This document shows, in pieces, positions 28,758 through 36,896 of a stretch of DNA of 43,683 nt; positions within the stretch are counted from its first letter, which is position 1; every line of letters starts with the position of its first letter. The notes beneath the pieces were generated by a model. The model ran no database searches, had not been told where the DNA came from, and worked only from the letters and a program-made list of their open reading frames with translations. The DNA is from a virus. Both the position numbers and the translations under genes were made by a program. The DNA lies in IMG/VR virus record IMGVR_UViG_3300037333_000005, positions 1 through 43,683 of that record; one strand, 5' to 3'.

Positions 28758-31700
28758 TGGCAATAGGAGATAAAACTATAATAGCACCTAAGAGTTATGT
28801 TAATACTACTAGGGATGCTTTAATAGAAAAGATAGATAGAAATATATCTACGGTGGCTTCAAATGTACTATTGAGTGGTAACTTAGATATTGCTAACCAA
28901 GTGATTACTAAGAACCACGCAGTTGTTACTTATGTAGGTAACGGTGGTGACGAACATGAGATATCAACTGGAACTGGAGCTAGTGTTCCAGGAGCAATTA
29001 CTTCTCTTAGTAAGACAGGTGATACAGATGATTATGCTGTAAGTGTAGAAGTAACTGTACAAGAGAACACAAAGTACACATTCGGTAGTGTTGATGTTCA
29101 AGGTGCTGGTTCAAGTAAGTATGAAGTACTTAATGCAAGTGACAGTGATAGTGTAATATGTACTAATACGCACACATTCACTACTCCAGCTGGTTGTACT
29201 AGTATTAAGATAAAAATAACACTAACAGCTGATGATAGTAGTAGAATTGTTACATTTAAAGGTTTGTTTATTCCTAAAGGAATTAGTTCTATTGATTTTA
29301 CTCAGCCTAATAATGGGTCTGGATATTACAATAAAAGAGTTGGTAAAGGCTTTGCAGTTATTGCTGATGGTGCTGTAGATTTAATTGATAGCACAAACGA
29401 TACTAGTGATGCTGCTAACTGGACTGCTGGAAATGATGCAAATATAACGAGTGATGGAACTACATTAAGTGTTAATGCTGATACTACAAATTATCCTTAT
29501 GCTCAACAAATAATAAGTTTAACTGCTGGGGTTTATGCTTTTAGCGTAATAGGCTCTGGTGTAGCTCCAGTATTATACATATTTGACAATAGCGATGGAA
29601 GTACTATTGCAGGTCAAACCACAGCTTCTGTATTAACCATATTGAACTTAACTTCTGATACTGACATTAAAGTACAATTAGTTATGAACGGTACTGGAGA
29701 CGATGACACTGCTACTTTTAGCAATCTTAGTATATTACCTTTAGAAATTTCAGGTTCTTGTGTTGCTAATACAAGTAAGGTGCATATAAAGAGTAGGAGT
29801 GAAGGTTCAGGTACTTATGATGGTCAAAATCATTATTATGATGGGTTAAGAGGATATGGGCAGAAAATACATACAAATCTAACTAATGCTGAAGAAAAAA
29901 CTGAAGATGGATTGACTAGTTTTAATAATAACGGCATTACTCTTGGAACAAGAAACCAGATAAACTATGATGGTGATAATTTCGTCCTGTACCAAACTCT
30001 ATACACTCACATTAAATGGGGTTTAACTTCACATAATAAATTCTCTATAGAAGCTTACAATCCAGTTACTAGAGAAGGTATGATAATGTACGAGGGTTCT
30101 GGTGATTACGGTCACGAGATTAGTCATAGTATGGGTGTTGAGCTTGATTATACAGATACAAAGAATTTAACTACTTCGGTAGATTGGTTTAGTAACAATA
30201 ATGCCAAGAATAGTTATTTATTTCTTAATACGGATTCAGTGGTTGCTAGTCACACTGGAGGTAGTGTTGTTTCCGACAATAGTAAGATAACATTAGAAGA
30301 TATTTGGGGACATTATAACGATACAGACACTTATATCATGTACTACAAATGTAAATCAGAAACATTCACAATAGGAACTTACATTGGTACTGGAGCTTCA
30401 GGGAATAAAATAGAAACACGAGATGTCTATGGTAATCCAGTGAAACTTAGAGATGTAGTTATTAAGAGAATTGATGCTACTGGTGATTGGTATCTGTGGG
30501 ATACTGATAGAGGAGAACAGGGGCTAAAACTAAATCTAAGCGACAGTGAAGGATTGTATAATATTATTGTAGAGTACGGTAACTTTGCTCCAGACTATGA
30601 TAGAAATACACTTAACGGCCAATACTTATACTTTGGCTATGTAGATACAAACGCTACAACAACGCCTGATGATAGTTACTTCAACTTACCTACAGACGAT
30701 AGCAATTTGAATATTACTTCAGGTGTCTTTAGCTTTACAGAAGGCATTGACGAGCTAGGGTTTATAAAAAATACTCAGCAAGTTACCGAAACTATTGACT
30801 TTACAGGAGTTCAAGATGGACTTTATTGGGTAGGTAGACAACAGGATGGTGCTTATAGGTTTGAAAAGAATAAGCCAAGCCTAGGACTATATGAGAAGCA
30901 ATTTGCTGATGATAATAGACTTGTGTTTGACAGTGAAAGTGGGAAGTTATTTGAGACTATTGGTGGTGAGTTGGTTACTAATGGGGACTTTAGTGATGGA
31001 ACTACTGGTGGGTGGAGTCAGGTAGCAGGGTCAACTACATTTGAAGTAAGTAACGGGCAACTATTACTATCTGGTACTAGTGATGCTGATGCCTATGTGC
31101 GAATCGTGTGTACACCTCATTCAATATATAACTTTAAATTTGACTGTAGCACTGATGATGTGACTATACGTATTGGAAACGCTGGTAGGAATACAGACAT
31201 ATTTGTAGTGAATGTAACATCGGATAGAGAGATAATTTTTGAGACAAAGGATTACACTGATGTTTTCATAACTTTCATAACGAGGAGTGATGGGGATCAC
31301 TACTTTGACAATATCTCAGTTTTTAAAATTATTCCAGATTTAGGCTCTGAACTACCACCTATAAGTTTTTTAGAAAATCCTATAATAGTTGCTAGTGAAA
31401 CTCCGATGAGTATTAGATTAGACGATAAGCTTTTGAAAAATACTATGGAGAGTCTTGAAGTCCATAAGGAGCTTGAGGTTAAAGGTAAGGCTACTGTAAA
31501 TGACTTAGAGATAGTTGATAGACCTATGTTTTTTGCCGGAAGAACTGCTGGTAATATAGAAACTGATATTATCATAGATTTCAATGATATTCAAGTAGAT
31601 ACACATAACGCTTATAAAGGTGGTGTGTGGCAGTGTCCTAAGGATGGGGTTTATATTGTTGACGCAAGTGCTAGAGCACAAACTGCTACAACAGGGGATG

Positions 31701-31915
31701 TAGGAGTTGACTTGATTGTAGGGTCATTGAAAACGACAGCATCATCATATAAAAGTGGGGATAACGAGAGATTATCTTTTTCAATGTCTATATCAAGCTA
31801 TTTACATAAAGGTGACCTTATTTATGTGCAGTCATGGGGTTGTGACAGTGATGATTGTATATATGGGCATCTAACCCACTACACAAACCTATCAATATCA
31901 TATCTAGGAGCATAG
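28757..31915 (+). CDS. Tail fibre / receptor-binding protein, modular
   Basis: 1052 aa. N-terminal part has coiled coil (about 15-55), then several beta-sandwich modules (about 70-320). Residues about 405-640 contain YTHIKWGLTSHNKFSIEAYN, MIMYEGSGDYGHEI and HSMGVELDYTDTKNLTTSVD, which I recall from phage fibre proteins (DUF7483-type). Residues about 725-820 look like a carbohydrate-binding sandwich ('GELVTNGDFSDGTTGGWS'). The last about 130 residues (FAGRTAGNIETDIIIDFNDI, 'NAYKGGVWQCPKDGVYIVDA') have a C1q/TNF-like trimer fold. Likely recognises host surface glycans. No enzyme motif is seen. Confidence 0.85.
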   Translation: MAIGDKTIIAPKSYVNTTRDALIEKIDRNISTVASNVLLSGNLDIANQVITKNHAVVTYVGNGGDEHEISTGTGASVPGAITSLSKTGDTDDYAVSVEVTVQENTKYTFGSVDVQGAGSSKYEVLNASDSDSVICTNTHTFTTPAGCTSIKIKITLTADDSSRIVTFKGLFIPKGISSIDFTQPNNGSGYYNKRVGKGFAVIADGAVDLIDSTNDTSDAANWTAGNDANITSDGTTLSVNADTTNYPYAQQIISLTAGVYAFSVIGSGVAPVLYIFDNSDGSTIAGQTTASVLTILNLTSDTDIKVQLVMNGTGDDDTATFSNLSILPLEISGSCVANTSKVHIKSRSEGSGTYDGQNHYYDGLRGYGQKIHTNLTNAEEKTEDGLTSFNNNGITLGTRNQINYDGDNFVLYQTLYTHIKWGLTSHNKFSIEAYNPVTREGMIMYEGSGDYGHEISHSMGVELDYTDTKNLTTSVDWFSNNNAKNSYLFLNTDSVVASHTGGSVVSDNSKITLEDIWGHYNDTDTYIMYYKCKSETFTIGTYIGTGASGNKIETRDVYGNPVKLRDVVIKRIDATGDWYLWDTDRGEQGLKLNLSDSEGLYNIIVEYGNFAPDYDRNTLNGQYLYFGYVDTNATTTPDDSYFNLPTDDSNLNITSGVFSFTEGIDELGFIKNTQQVTETIDFTGVQDGLYWVGRQQDGAYRFEKNKPSLGLYEKQFADDNRLVFDSESGKLFETIGGELVTNGDFSDGTTGGWSQVAGSTTFEVSNGQLLLSGTSDADAYVRIVCTPHSIYNFKFDCSTDDVTIRIGNAGRNTDIFVVNVTSDREIIFETKDYTDVFITFITRSDGDHYFDNISVFKIIPDLGSELPPISFLENPIIVASETPMSIRLDDKLLKNTMESLEVHKELEVKGKATVNDLEIVDRPMFFAGRTAGNIETDIIIDFNDIQVDTHNAYKGGVWQCPKDGVYIVDASARAQTATTGDVGVDLIVGSLKTTASSYKSGDNERLSFSMSISSYLHKGDLIYVQSWGCDSDDCIYGHLTHYTNLSISYLGA

Positions 31916-31916
31916 A

Positions 31917-32045
31917 ATGAGAACTAATAAAATTATGAAGAGAGCTTTTAAGAATAGTTGTAATAACTATAAAGGGTTGGTTAATATTACTAAAGAGCAA
32001 TTACTAAATAAGATACTAAGGATAAAAGATGATAATACAAAATAA
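31917..32045 (+). CDS. Small basic ORF, 42 aa
   Basis: ATG 6 nt after AGGAG at 31906, one base beyond the fibre stop. MRTNKIMKRAFKNSCNNYKG continues with a Lys-rich helix. Overlaps the next gene by 17 nt. Function unknown; the good ribosome site suggests it is translated. Confidence 0.5.
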   Translation: MRTNKIMKRAFKNSCNNYKGLVNITKEQLLNKILRIKDDNTK

Positions 32046-32421
32046 TAACGGAAAGATAACCATAGTGTCTTTGAGTGACGAGCTCTTAGACATCCACAAG
32101 ACTTTAGGCTATGAGCTAATGGAACAACCTGATTTTGATGTAACTGGTAAAAAACTTAAGTTAGACGATGAAGGTAACTTAGTGGTAGATACTGAGCTTA
32201 TGGAACAGCTAGAGAATGACAAAAGAGTTGCTTCAATTAAAGCTAAGGCTGGTGAATTAGTATTAGAGGAATATCCTATCTATAAACAGAATAATGTACT
32301 TATGGTAGGTGTTCAGGAAGATATTGATACTATGAAATCATACATCGAGAACATCAGAGACATCTCTAACAACGCAGAGACTGATGGTACTCTACTAGAG
32401 GATATAGATTGGACAAGGTAG
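32029..32421 (+). CDS. Putative tail fibre assembly protein
   Basis: 130 aa. It lies right behind the receptor-binding protein. Residues about 75-118 (GELVLEEYPIYKQNNVLMVG, 'EDIDTMKSYIENIRDISNN') resemble the C-terminal part of phage tail-fibre chaperones, which share a 'YPxxKQxN' and 'xYI..IR' pattern. Such proteins assist folding of fibre trimers. Start ATG has AAGGAT nearby; overlaps the previous ORF. The last 13 nt overlap the next start. Assignment is by motif and context. Confidence 0.55.
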   Translation: MIIQNNNGKITIVSLSDELLDIHKTLGYELMEQPDFDVTGKKLKLDDEGNLVVDTELMEQLENDKRVASIKAKAGELVLEEYPIYKQNNVLMVGVQEDIDTMKSYIENIRDISNNAETDGTLLEDIDWTR

Positions 32422-32798
32422 AACAAGATATTGTAGATATAAAACTGGATATGCAACAGTTAATAGGTCTTCAGAGACAATCTACAGAGAATATAAACAA
32501 ACTCTCAAAGGACTTAAGAGATACTGTATGTGCTTCTTCGAGGTGCACACAGCTCGAGAAGTCCTACGATGAGTTTAAGAAGCGTATAGAAACCTTAGAG
32601 TCAAACACAGTATATGGCTGTAATGCTTTAAAGGTTGCTAAGGCACAACACAAAGGTAGCGAAACCGTTTTAAGTGACTTACAAAAGGATATGGATGAAC
32701 TAAAATCCATACCTAATAAGTTACTCTGGAGATTTGCTTTAGGTGTTGTAGGTGTGCTCAGTGCAGCATTTACATATAACTATATAATACCAAAATAA
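32409..32798 (+). CDS. Putative XhlA/holin-like coiled-coil membrane protein
   Basis: 129 aa, apparently from TTG 32409 (GAGG 7 nt upstream); the next in-frame ATG is at 32451. Residues about 4-100 form a coiled coil (KLDMQQLIGLQRQSTENINK, LQKDMDELKSI), followed by a single membrane span near 103-127 (LLWRFALGVVGVLSAAFTYN) and a short tail. This coiled-coil-then-TM layout is typical of XhlA-type haemolysin/holin partners and some spanin components. It precedes the lysozyme gene by two genes, so a lysis role is likely. Confidence 0.6.
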   Translation: MDKVEQDIVDIKLDMQQLIGLQRQSTENINKLSKDLRDTVCASSRCTQLEKSYDEFKKRIETLESNTVYGCNALKVAKAQHKGSETVLSDLQKDMDELKSIPNKLLWRFALGVVGVLSAAFTYNYIIPK

Positions 32799-32808
32799 AG
32801 GAGATATT

Positions 32809-33021
32809 ATGTTAAACTTTATAATTAATTTAGTGTTAAAGTTTGCTACAAGTAAAGTAGCTGAGGAATTAATAAGTGTGGGTATAAACAAATTACTAAA
32901 AGCAACTAATAGTGGTATAGGTAATAAACTTGCTGAGACTATGATTAATGGTGTTGTAGCTTCTAAGAGAAATCCTACAACTGATAAAGTATTTAAAGAT
33001 GCTATATGTCTACTAAAGTAA
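32809..33021 (+). CDS. Hypothetical small protein of the lysis cassette
   Basis: 70 aa, GGAGATATT upstream. Residues about 1-25 (MLNFIINLVLKFATSKVAEE) are amphipathic/hydrophobic, so a weak membrane association is possible; the rest is basic. Overlaps the lysozyme start by 16 nt. It may be the holin or a regulator of lysis, but no clear transmembrane segment decides it. Confidence 0.55.
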   Translation: MLNFIINLVLKFATSKVAEELISVGINKLLKATNSGIGNKLAETMINGVVASKRNPTTDKVFKDAICLLK

Positions 33022-33419
33022 TAGATTTAGTCCAGTTTGTTCTAGATGAGGAGGGGTTTAGTAGTAAACCTTATAAGGATACCTTAGGCGTTATAACATT
33101 TGGGCACGGTCTTACAAATATAACTAAAGAGGAAAGTAGGTTAATAGTAGATGGTAGATTGAAAACTATAAATAATAGGTTGTATGATACTTATACCTGG
33201 TACAGAAACCTAGACTATCCTAGACAAGTAGTTATATGTAGTATGGTGTATCAACTAGGGTTCGCTGGTTTCTCTAGGTTCAAGAAGATGATTAAAGCAT
33301 TATCTAACGAGGACTATAAAGAAGCAGCTAGACAAGGGTTAGACTCTAAATGGGCTAGACAGACACCTGAGAGGGCTAAACGCCAAATGGCTATCTTAGA
33401 TAGCCCGGAGGAGCTTTAA
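33006..33419 (+). CDS. Endolysin, T4-type lysozyme (GH24)
   Basis: 137 aa. Cuts the peptidoglycan glycan chain. The GH24 catalytic triad is in order: E16 (DEEGFSSKPY), D25 (KDTLGVITFGHG) and T31, matching T4 E11, D20 and T26. MVYQLG (about 82-87) and SKWARQTPERAKRQ (about 112-125) are further GH24 landmarks. No signal peptide is visible, so it needs a holin. Replaces the T7 amidase. Position between tail and internal virion genes differs from T7, where the amidase (3.5) is in the replication region. A hairpin overlaps the stop codon. Confidence 0.92.
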   Translation: MSTKVIDLVQFVLDEEGFSSKPYKDTLGVITFGHGLTNITKEESRLIVDGRLKTINNRLYDTYTWYRNLDYPRQVVICSMVYQLGFAGFSRFKKMIKALSNEDYKEAARQGLDSKWARQTPERAKRQMAILDSPEEL

Positions 33420-33431
33420 GCTCTTCTAGGG
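33404..33431 (+). terminator. Hairpin at the end of the lysozyme gene
   Basis: GAGGAGCT (33408-33415), loop TTA, AGCTCTTC (33419-33426), with outer CCC/GGG pairing (33404-33406 and 33429-33431). The stop codon TAA lies in the loop. There is no T-run, so it is more likely a processing or stability hairpin than a full terminator. Its 3' arm resembles the one at 1490. Confidence 0.5.
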
Positions 33432-33458
33432 TATTTAAAATAACAATAGGAGGAATAA

Positions 33459-33725
33459 ATGGATATTCAAGATTGTGAATGTTACAAAGAAGATAATAAT
33501 TGTATAATATGGCAATATAACTCAACACCTGATGGTGTTTTTATTATCCATATAGGAGGTGTTAATAAACGATTACTTTATCGCATGATGAAAACACTAA
33601 TAGAAACTGAGTTTAAGAACCTTGATGTATTTATATATGATAATACAAGGTTTATTAATAATAGTAATTTAGATGGAGAATATAAAGATGGTACAAAAGT
33701 CTACAGATTTACAGGTATCAGATGA
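33459..33725 (+). CDS. Hypothetical protein
   Basis: 88 aa, AGGAGG 7 nt upstream, so expression should be high. Begins MDIQDCECYKEDNNCIIWQY, with a hydrophobic core and mixed alpha/beta character; RLLYRMMKTLIETEFKNLDVF near 45-65 is a helix-strand pair. In T7 the gene 13 product, an internal protein, occupies a similar slot, but no similarity can be claimed. Its end overlaps the next gene by 38 nt. Confidence 0.65.
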   Translation: MDIQDCECYKEDNNCIIWQYNSTPDGVFIIHIGGVNKRLLYRMMKTLIETEFKNLDVFIYDNTRFINNSNLDGEYKDGTKVYRFTGIR

Positions 33726-34110
33726 TATACTAGAACTTAAACACCAATTAGAGAAACTCGACGGTGTTTATGAGCCTCCAACTAAGCATACATTCATTGA
33801 CGGCATGTACTGTAGAGAAATGTTTATATTAGCTGGTACCATGATTATAGGGGCTAAACATAAACAACCGTGTATTAACTTACTTACAGAGGGAACTATC
33901 GTGGTTAGTAATGGTACTAAAGAGATTACACTCAAAGCACCACAGACTTTTATAGGAACTAAAGGTACACAGAAAATTGGATACGCTCTTACAGATGTTG
34001 TGTGGGTTAATGTATTTAGAACAGATGTAACTACTGTTGAAGAAGCAGAGTTAGAATTAATAGATGGTAATATTTATAAGGCGAAGGAGTCTAAATGGGT
34101 TACGCAATGA
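33688..34110 (+). CDS. Cupin-like phage protein
   Basis: 140 aa from ATG 33688, chosen because GGAG lies 9 nt upstream; an in-frame ATG at 33673 lacks a site. KHTFIDGMYCREMFILAGTM (about 33-52) and an IGAKHKQPC... NLLTEGTIVVSNG stretch (about 54-76) match cupin-like proteins common in phages next to virion genes. The 'H-F-DGMYCREM' and 'AKHKQ' histidines could bind a metal, but the role is unknown. Located among virion assembly genes. Confidence 0.7.
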   Translation: MVQKSTDLQVSDDILELKHQLEKLDGVYEPPTKHTFIDGMYCREMFILAGTMIIGAKHKQPCINLLTEGTIVVSNGTKEITLKAPQTFIGTKGTQKIGYALTDVVWVNVFRTDVTTVEEAELELIDGNIYKAKESKWVTQ

Positions 34111-34718
34111 CAGCAGTGGCTGTAGGGGCTTACAGCTCATATTCAGCAAATCAGAGAGCAGATGCACAAGCTAACGCTCAAAATGCAGCTAACGCTGAAG
34201 CATACAATAGAAGTGTCGAAAGAGCAGCACAAGACTCTGAGGACAGGAAGGCTGAACTACTTAGAAGATTTGGTATCTCTAGCAGTAAACTTAAAAATAC
34301 ATCACAGGATATAGCCAGAGGTACAGCTACACAATTAACAGCACTTGACATGGAACTTGCTAAGGCACAGAGTGTTACTGATAATAAATTAGCAACACAG
34401 CATATAACTGGTAGATTAGCTGATAGATTTAGAAATACTATAGATATACAAGGTGGTATGCAAAAAGGTAATATATTACAGAATACTGAAGCACAGCTTA
34501 AAGAAACAGGTAATAAACTAGAGACTATGACAATGAATTATGAGTCTGACCAACTAGACCTAGATATAGATTATAGTAATAGTATCAACGCAGCTAATAA
34601 CCAATTAGTAGCTAATCACGCATATAGCCAGTCAACAGGGCTTGTAGGTATTATAGCAACTGGTGCATCTACAGCGTTGGCTGCTAAAGGTGCTAACTTA
34701 ACATATGGAGGTAATTAG
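34095..34718 (+). CDS. Internal virion protein, T7 gp14-like
   Basis: 207 aa (T7 gp14 196). Ejected with gp15 and gp16 to form the trans-envelope channel. Composition fits: AVAVGAYSSYSANQRADAQA at the N-terminus (short glycine-alanine span), then Ala/Asn/Gln-rich helices (to about 170), and a second hydrophobic segment GLVGIIATGASTALAAKGAN near the end. Precedes two further internal virion genes, as in T7. Overlaps the previous gene by 16 nt. Confidence 0.82.
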   Translation: MGYAMTAVAVGAYSSYSANQRADAQANAQNAANAEAYNRSVERAAQDSEDRKAELLRRFGISSSKLKNTSQDIARGTATQLTALDMELAKAQSVTDNKLATQHITGRLADRFRNTIDIQGGMQKGNILQNTEAQLKETGNKLETMTMNYESDQLDLDIDYSNSINAANNQLVANHAYSQSTGLVGIIATGASTALAAKGANLTYGGN

Positions 34719-34721
34719 ACT

Positions 34722-36893
34722 ATGTCAGGATTAACATATACACAAACAACACAAGGAAAGGGTCTATCTACTCTTTCTGTACCTACAACAACTAAAGCTA
34801 GAGACACTAGAGTTGCTGCTGAGAAGAAATATATACCTAAAGGGTGGCAAGAAACTTTATTACCAACGCTATTAAATGTTGGTATACAGGGTATGGGTAT
34901 GTATCACAATTCACAAGCTAGAAAAGCTAAAACTGCTGCTACAGCTTCATATATAGATAACTTAGCTAAAGATACTAAAGTGGGTATGACACTAGATGCT
35001 GTAGCTAAGGGTGCTGCTGATAAAACTATAACAGATAAAAAAGTAATAGAGGAAGCTAAAGCTAATGCGTCAAGCACTAAAAGATTAGAGTCGTGGGGTA
35101 CGAGCTATAGTAACACTATAAATTCTTTAGATGATTATGATTTAAGTGAAGATGATAAACTTAGTATTATATCAGATATAAATAAAAACTATACATCTAA
35201 GGTTATAGAGCTACAGAAAGAAGTTTATGATGATAAGAAAAAAGAAGGAATACAAAGTCTTTCTTCAGATAACTTTAAAGATACAATGGTTAGTATCACA
35301 AGTGGTACTTATGACCCTAGTAAAATAGATACAGCTACAATAAATGGTTTAAAAGGATGGGGTGATAAACACGAGGATATAAGGAAAACTGTTAATAACA
35401 ATGTAGTTAAATCGTTATCTTACATAGAACATAATAGTGATAAACTAGGTAAATTATATGCTTCATATAAAAACTATATTGATACAGAAACTAAAAAAGG
35501 AGATAAGTCTAAACTGACTCAAAATGATTTAACTACCTTTGGTAAGATACAAACTTATTATGATGCTGATGTAAAAAGAAATAAAGCAGTTAAAGCTGAA
35601 GACGCTAGAGCTACTAAGAAGGTGTTAACAGATACTATAAAAGTATATGAACAAACAAACTCTACTAAAGGTACTTATTCTTATAATGATATGTCTATAG
35701 CAGATGGTATGCTCACACCTACTAAATTTGGGACTATGTCTGCTATACCTATAGAATCGTTTAAAGATAAAGAGGCTATAATAAATAATGGGCATATACC
35801 AGAATACTATGAACTACTTATAAAAAATGGAGACTCTCCTGAGTTAGCTAGAATAAAAGAGAAAAAACTAATAGAGAAATATTACTATAATGCCCTAGGT
35901 GAGAAAATACAAGATGAGGATGGTATCACACGGGTGGATGTATCTACTGTTACAGACCCTAAGTTTAAAACTACTTTAGAGACTCATATTAAACAACAGG
36001 TAAATGAGTTATATAGTAATAATGATTTTAACTCACTACAGGAGGTAGCTAAGTTTAACCAGGATATTGTAACTAAGCAACTTAAAGGGCAAGTAACTAC
36101 AGAGTTATCAACTGTATTTGGAACTGAAGATATTGCTACTAGAAATCAATTACTAGCAAACGCTAACGATAAGATAGACGCTATGGGACCTTTAGCTACT
36201 TCTCTTATATCGTCTAAAGATAGGAAAGCTCTTGAGTTTCTTAATCAAGACCCTACAAGAATAGATAGAGTAAATAAGTTTAGAAGTGGAGAGCTTAAAC
36301 CAGAGGACTATAGATACAGTCAAACGGATTTTACTGAGAAAGTTAAAGGTCTTCCTAGTGATATACAGATACAAGTTAAAAAGGATTTTCAGGAGTATGG
36401 TATATTATATGGTGATACTATGACACCAGATGCCTTACTTGATAAAGCTGTAGCTGATAGTGCTAGTTTAACATTTACAAATAATGATTTAACACATTAT
36501 ATAGATACTAAGACTGGCTATGACCTTAGATATGCTACATCAGGGAGTCACGATATTACATATAGTAAACCTATAGCAAGTAAATTTGATGATAAAGAAA
36601 GCCTACATAAAGCATTGTTAGCAACCGGGGCTGCTTCTGTAGGAACACCTACATTTGCTAGTTATAGTAATGGTAAAATATTGCTTAGGACTAGAGACCC
36701 TAAGGGAAACTTAGTGAATTTATCAGCTCCAGGTATAGAAGGGTTCACACAAGTATATAATTATTATAAAAAGAAAAAGACTGATGTAAATGATGCTAGG
36801 CTTAGAGCATACAAACCTTGGTATTCGTGGATGGTGCATAAGCCAACTATTGAAGATAAACAAGGTTTAAAAAATTCTATTAATGGAGGTTAA
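34722..36893 (+). CDS. Internal virion protein, T7 gp15-like
   Basis: 723 aa (T7 gp15 747). Predicted almost wholly helical, Lys/Asp-rich, with the family layout of N-terminal GLSTLSVPTT and a helical hydrophobic VGIQGMGMYHNSQARK (about 52-67). Long alpha-solenoid regions from about 90 to 450 match the gp15 hexamer that forms the periplasmic tunnel. The C-terminal domain is beta-containing. Assignment rests on size, helix content and gene order. Confidence 0.8.
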   Translation: MSGLTYTQTTQGKGLSTLSVPTTTKARDTRVAAEKKYIPKGWQETLLPTLLNVGIQGMGMYHNSQARKAKTAATASYIDNLAKDTKVGMTLDAVAKGAADKTITDKKVIEEAKANASSTKRLESWGTSYSNTINSLDDYDLSEDDKLSIISDINKNYTSKVIELQKEVYDDKKKEGIQSLSSDNFKDTMVSITSGTYDPSKIDTATINGLKGWGDKHEDIRKTVNNNVVKSLSYIEHNSDKLGKLYASYKNYIDTETKKGDKSKLTQNDLTTFGKIQTYYDADVKRNKAVKAEDARATKKVLTDTIKVYEQTNSTKGTYSYNDMSIADGMLTPTKFGTMSAIPIESFKDKEAIINNGHIPEYYELLIKNGDSPELARIKEKKLIEKYYYNALGEKIQDEDGITRVDVSTVTDPKFKTTLETHIKQQVNELYSNNDFNSLQEVAKFNQDIVTKQLKGQVTTELSTVFGTEDIATRNQLLANANDKIDAMGPLATSLISSKDRKALEFLNQDPTRIDRVNKFRSGELKPEDYRYSQTDFTEKVKGLPSDIQIQVKKDFQEYGILYGDTMTPDALLDKAVADSASLTFTNNDLTHYIDTKTGYDLRYATSGSHDITYSKPIASKFDDKESLHKALLATGAASVGTPTFASYSNGKILLRTRDPKGNLVNLSAPGIEGFTQVYNYYKKKKTDVNDARLRAYKPWYSWMVHKPTIEDKQGLKNSINGG

Positions 36894-36896
36894 TAA

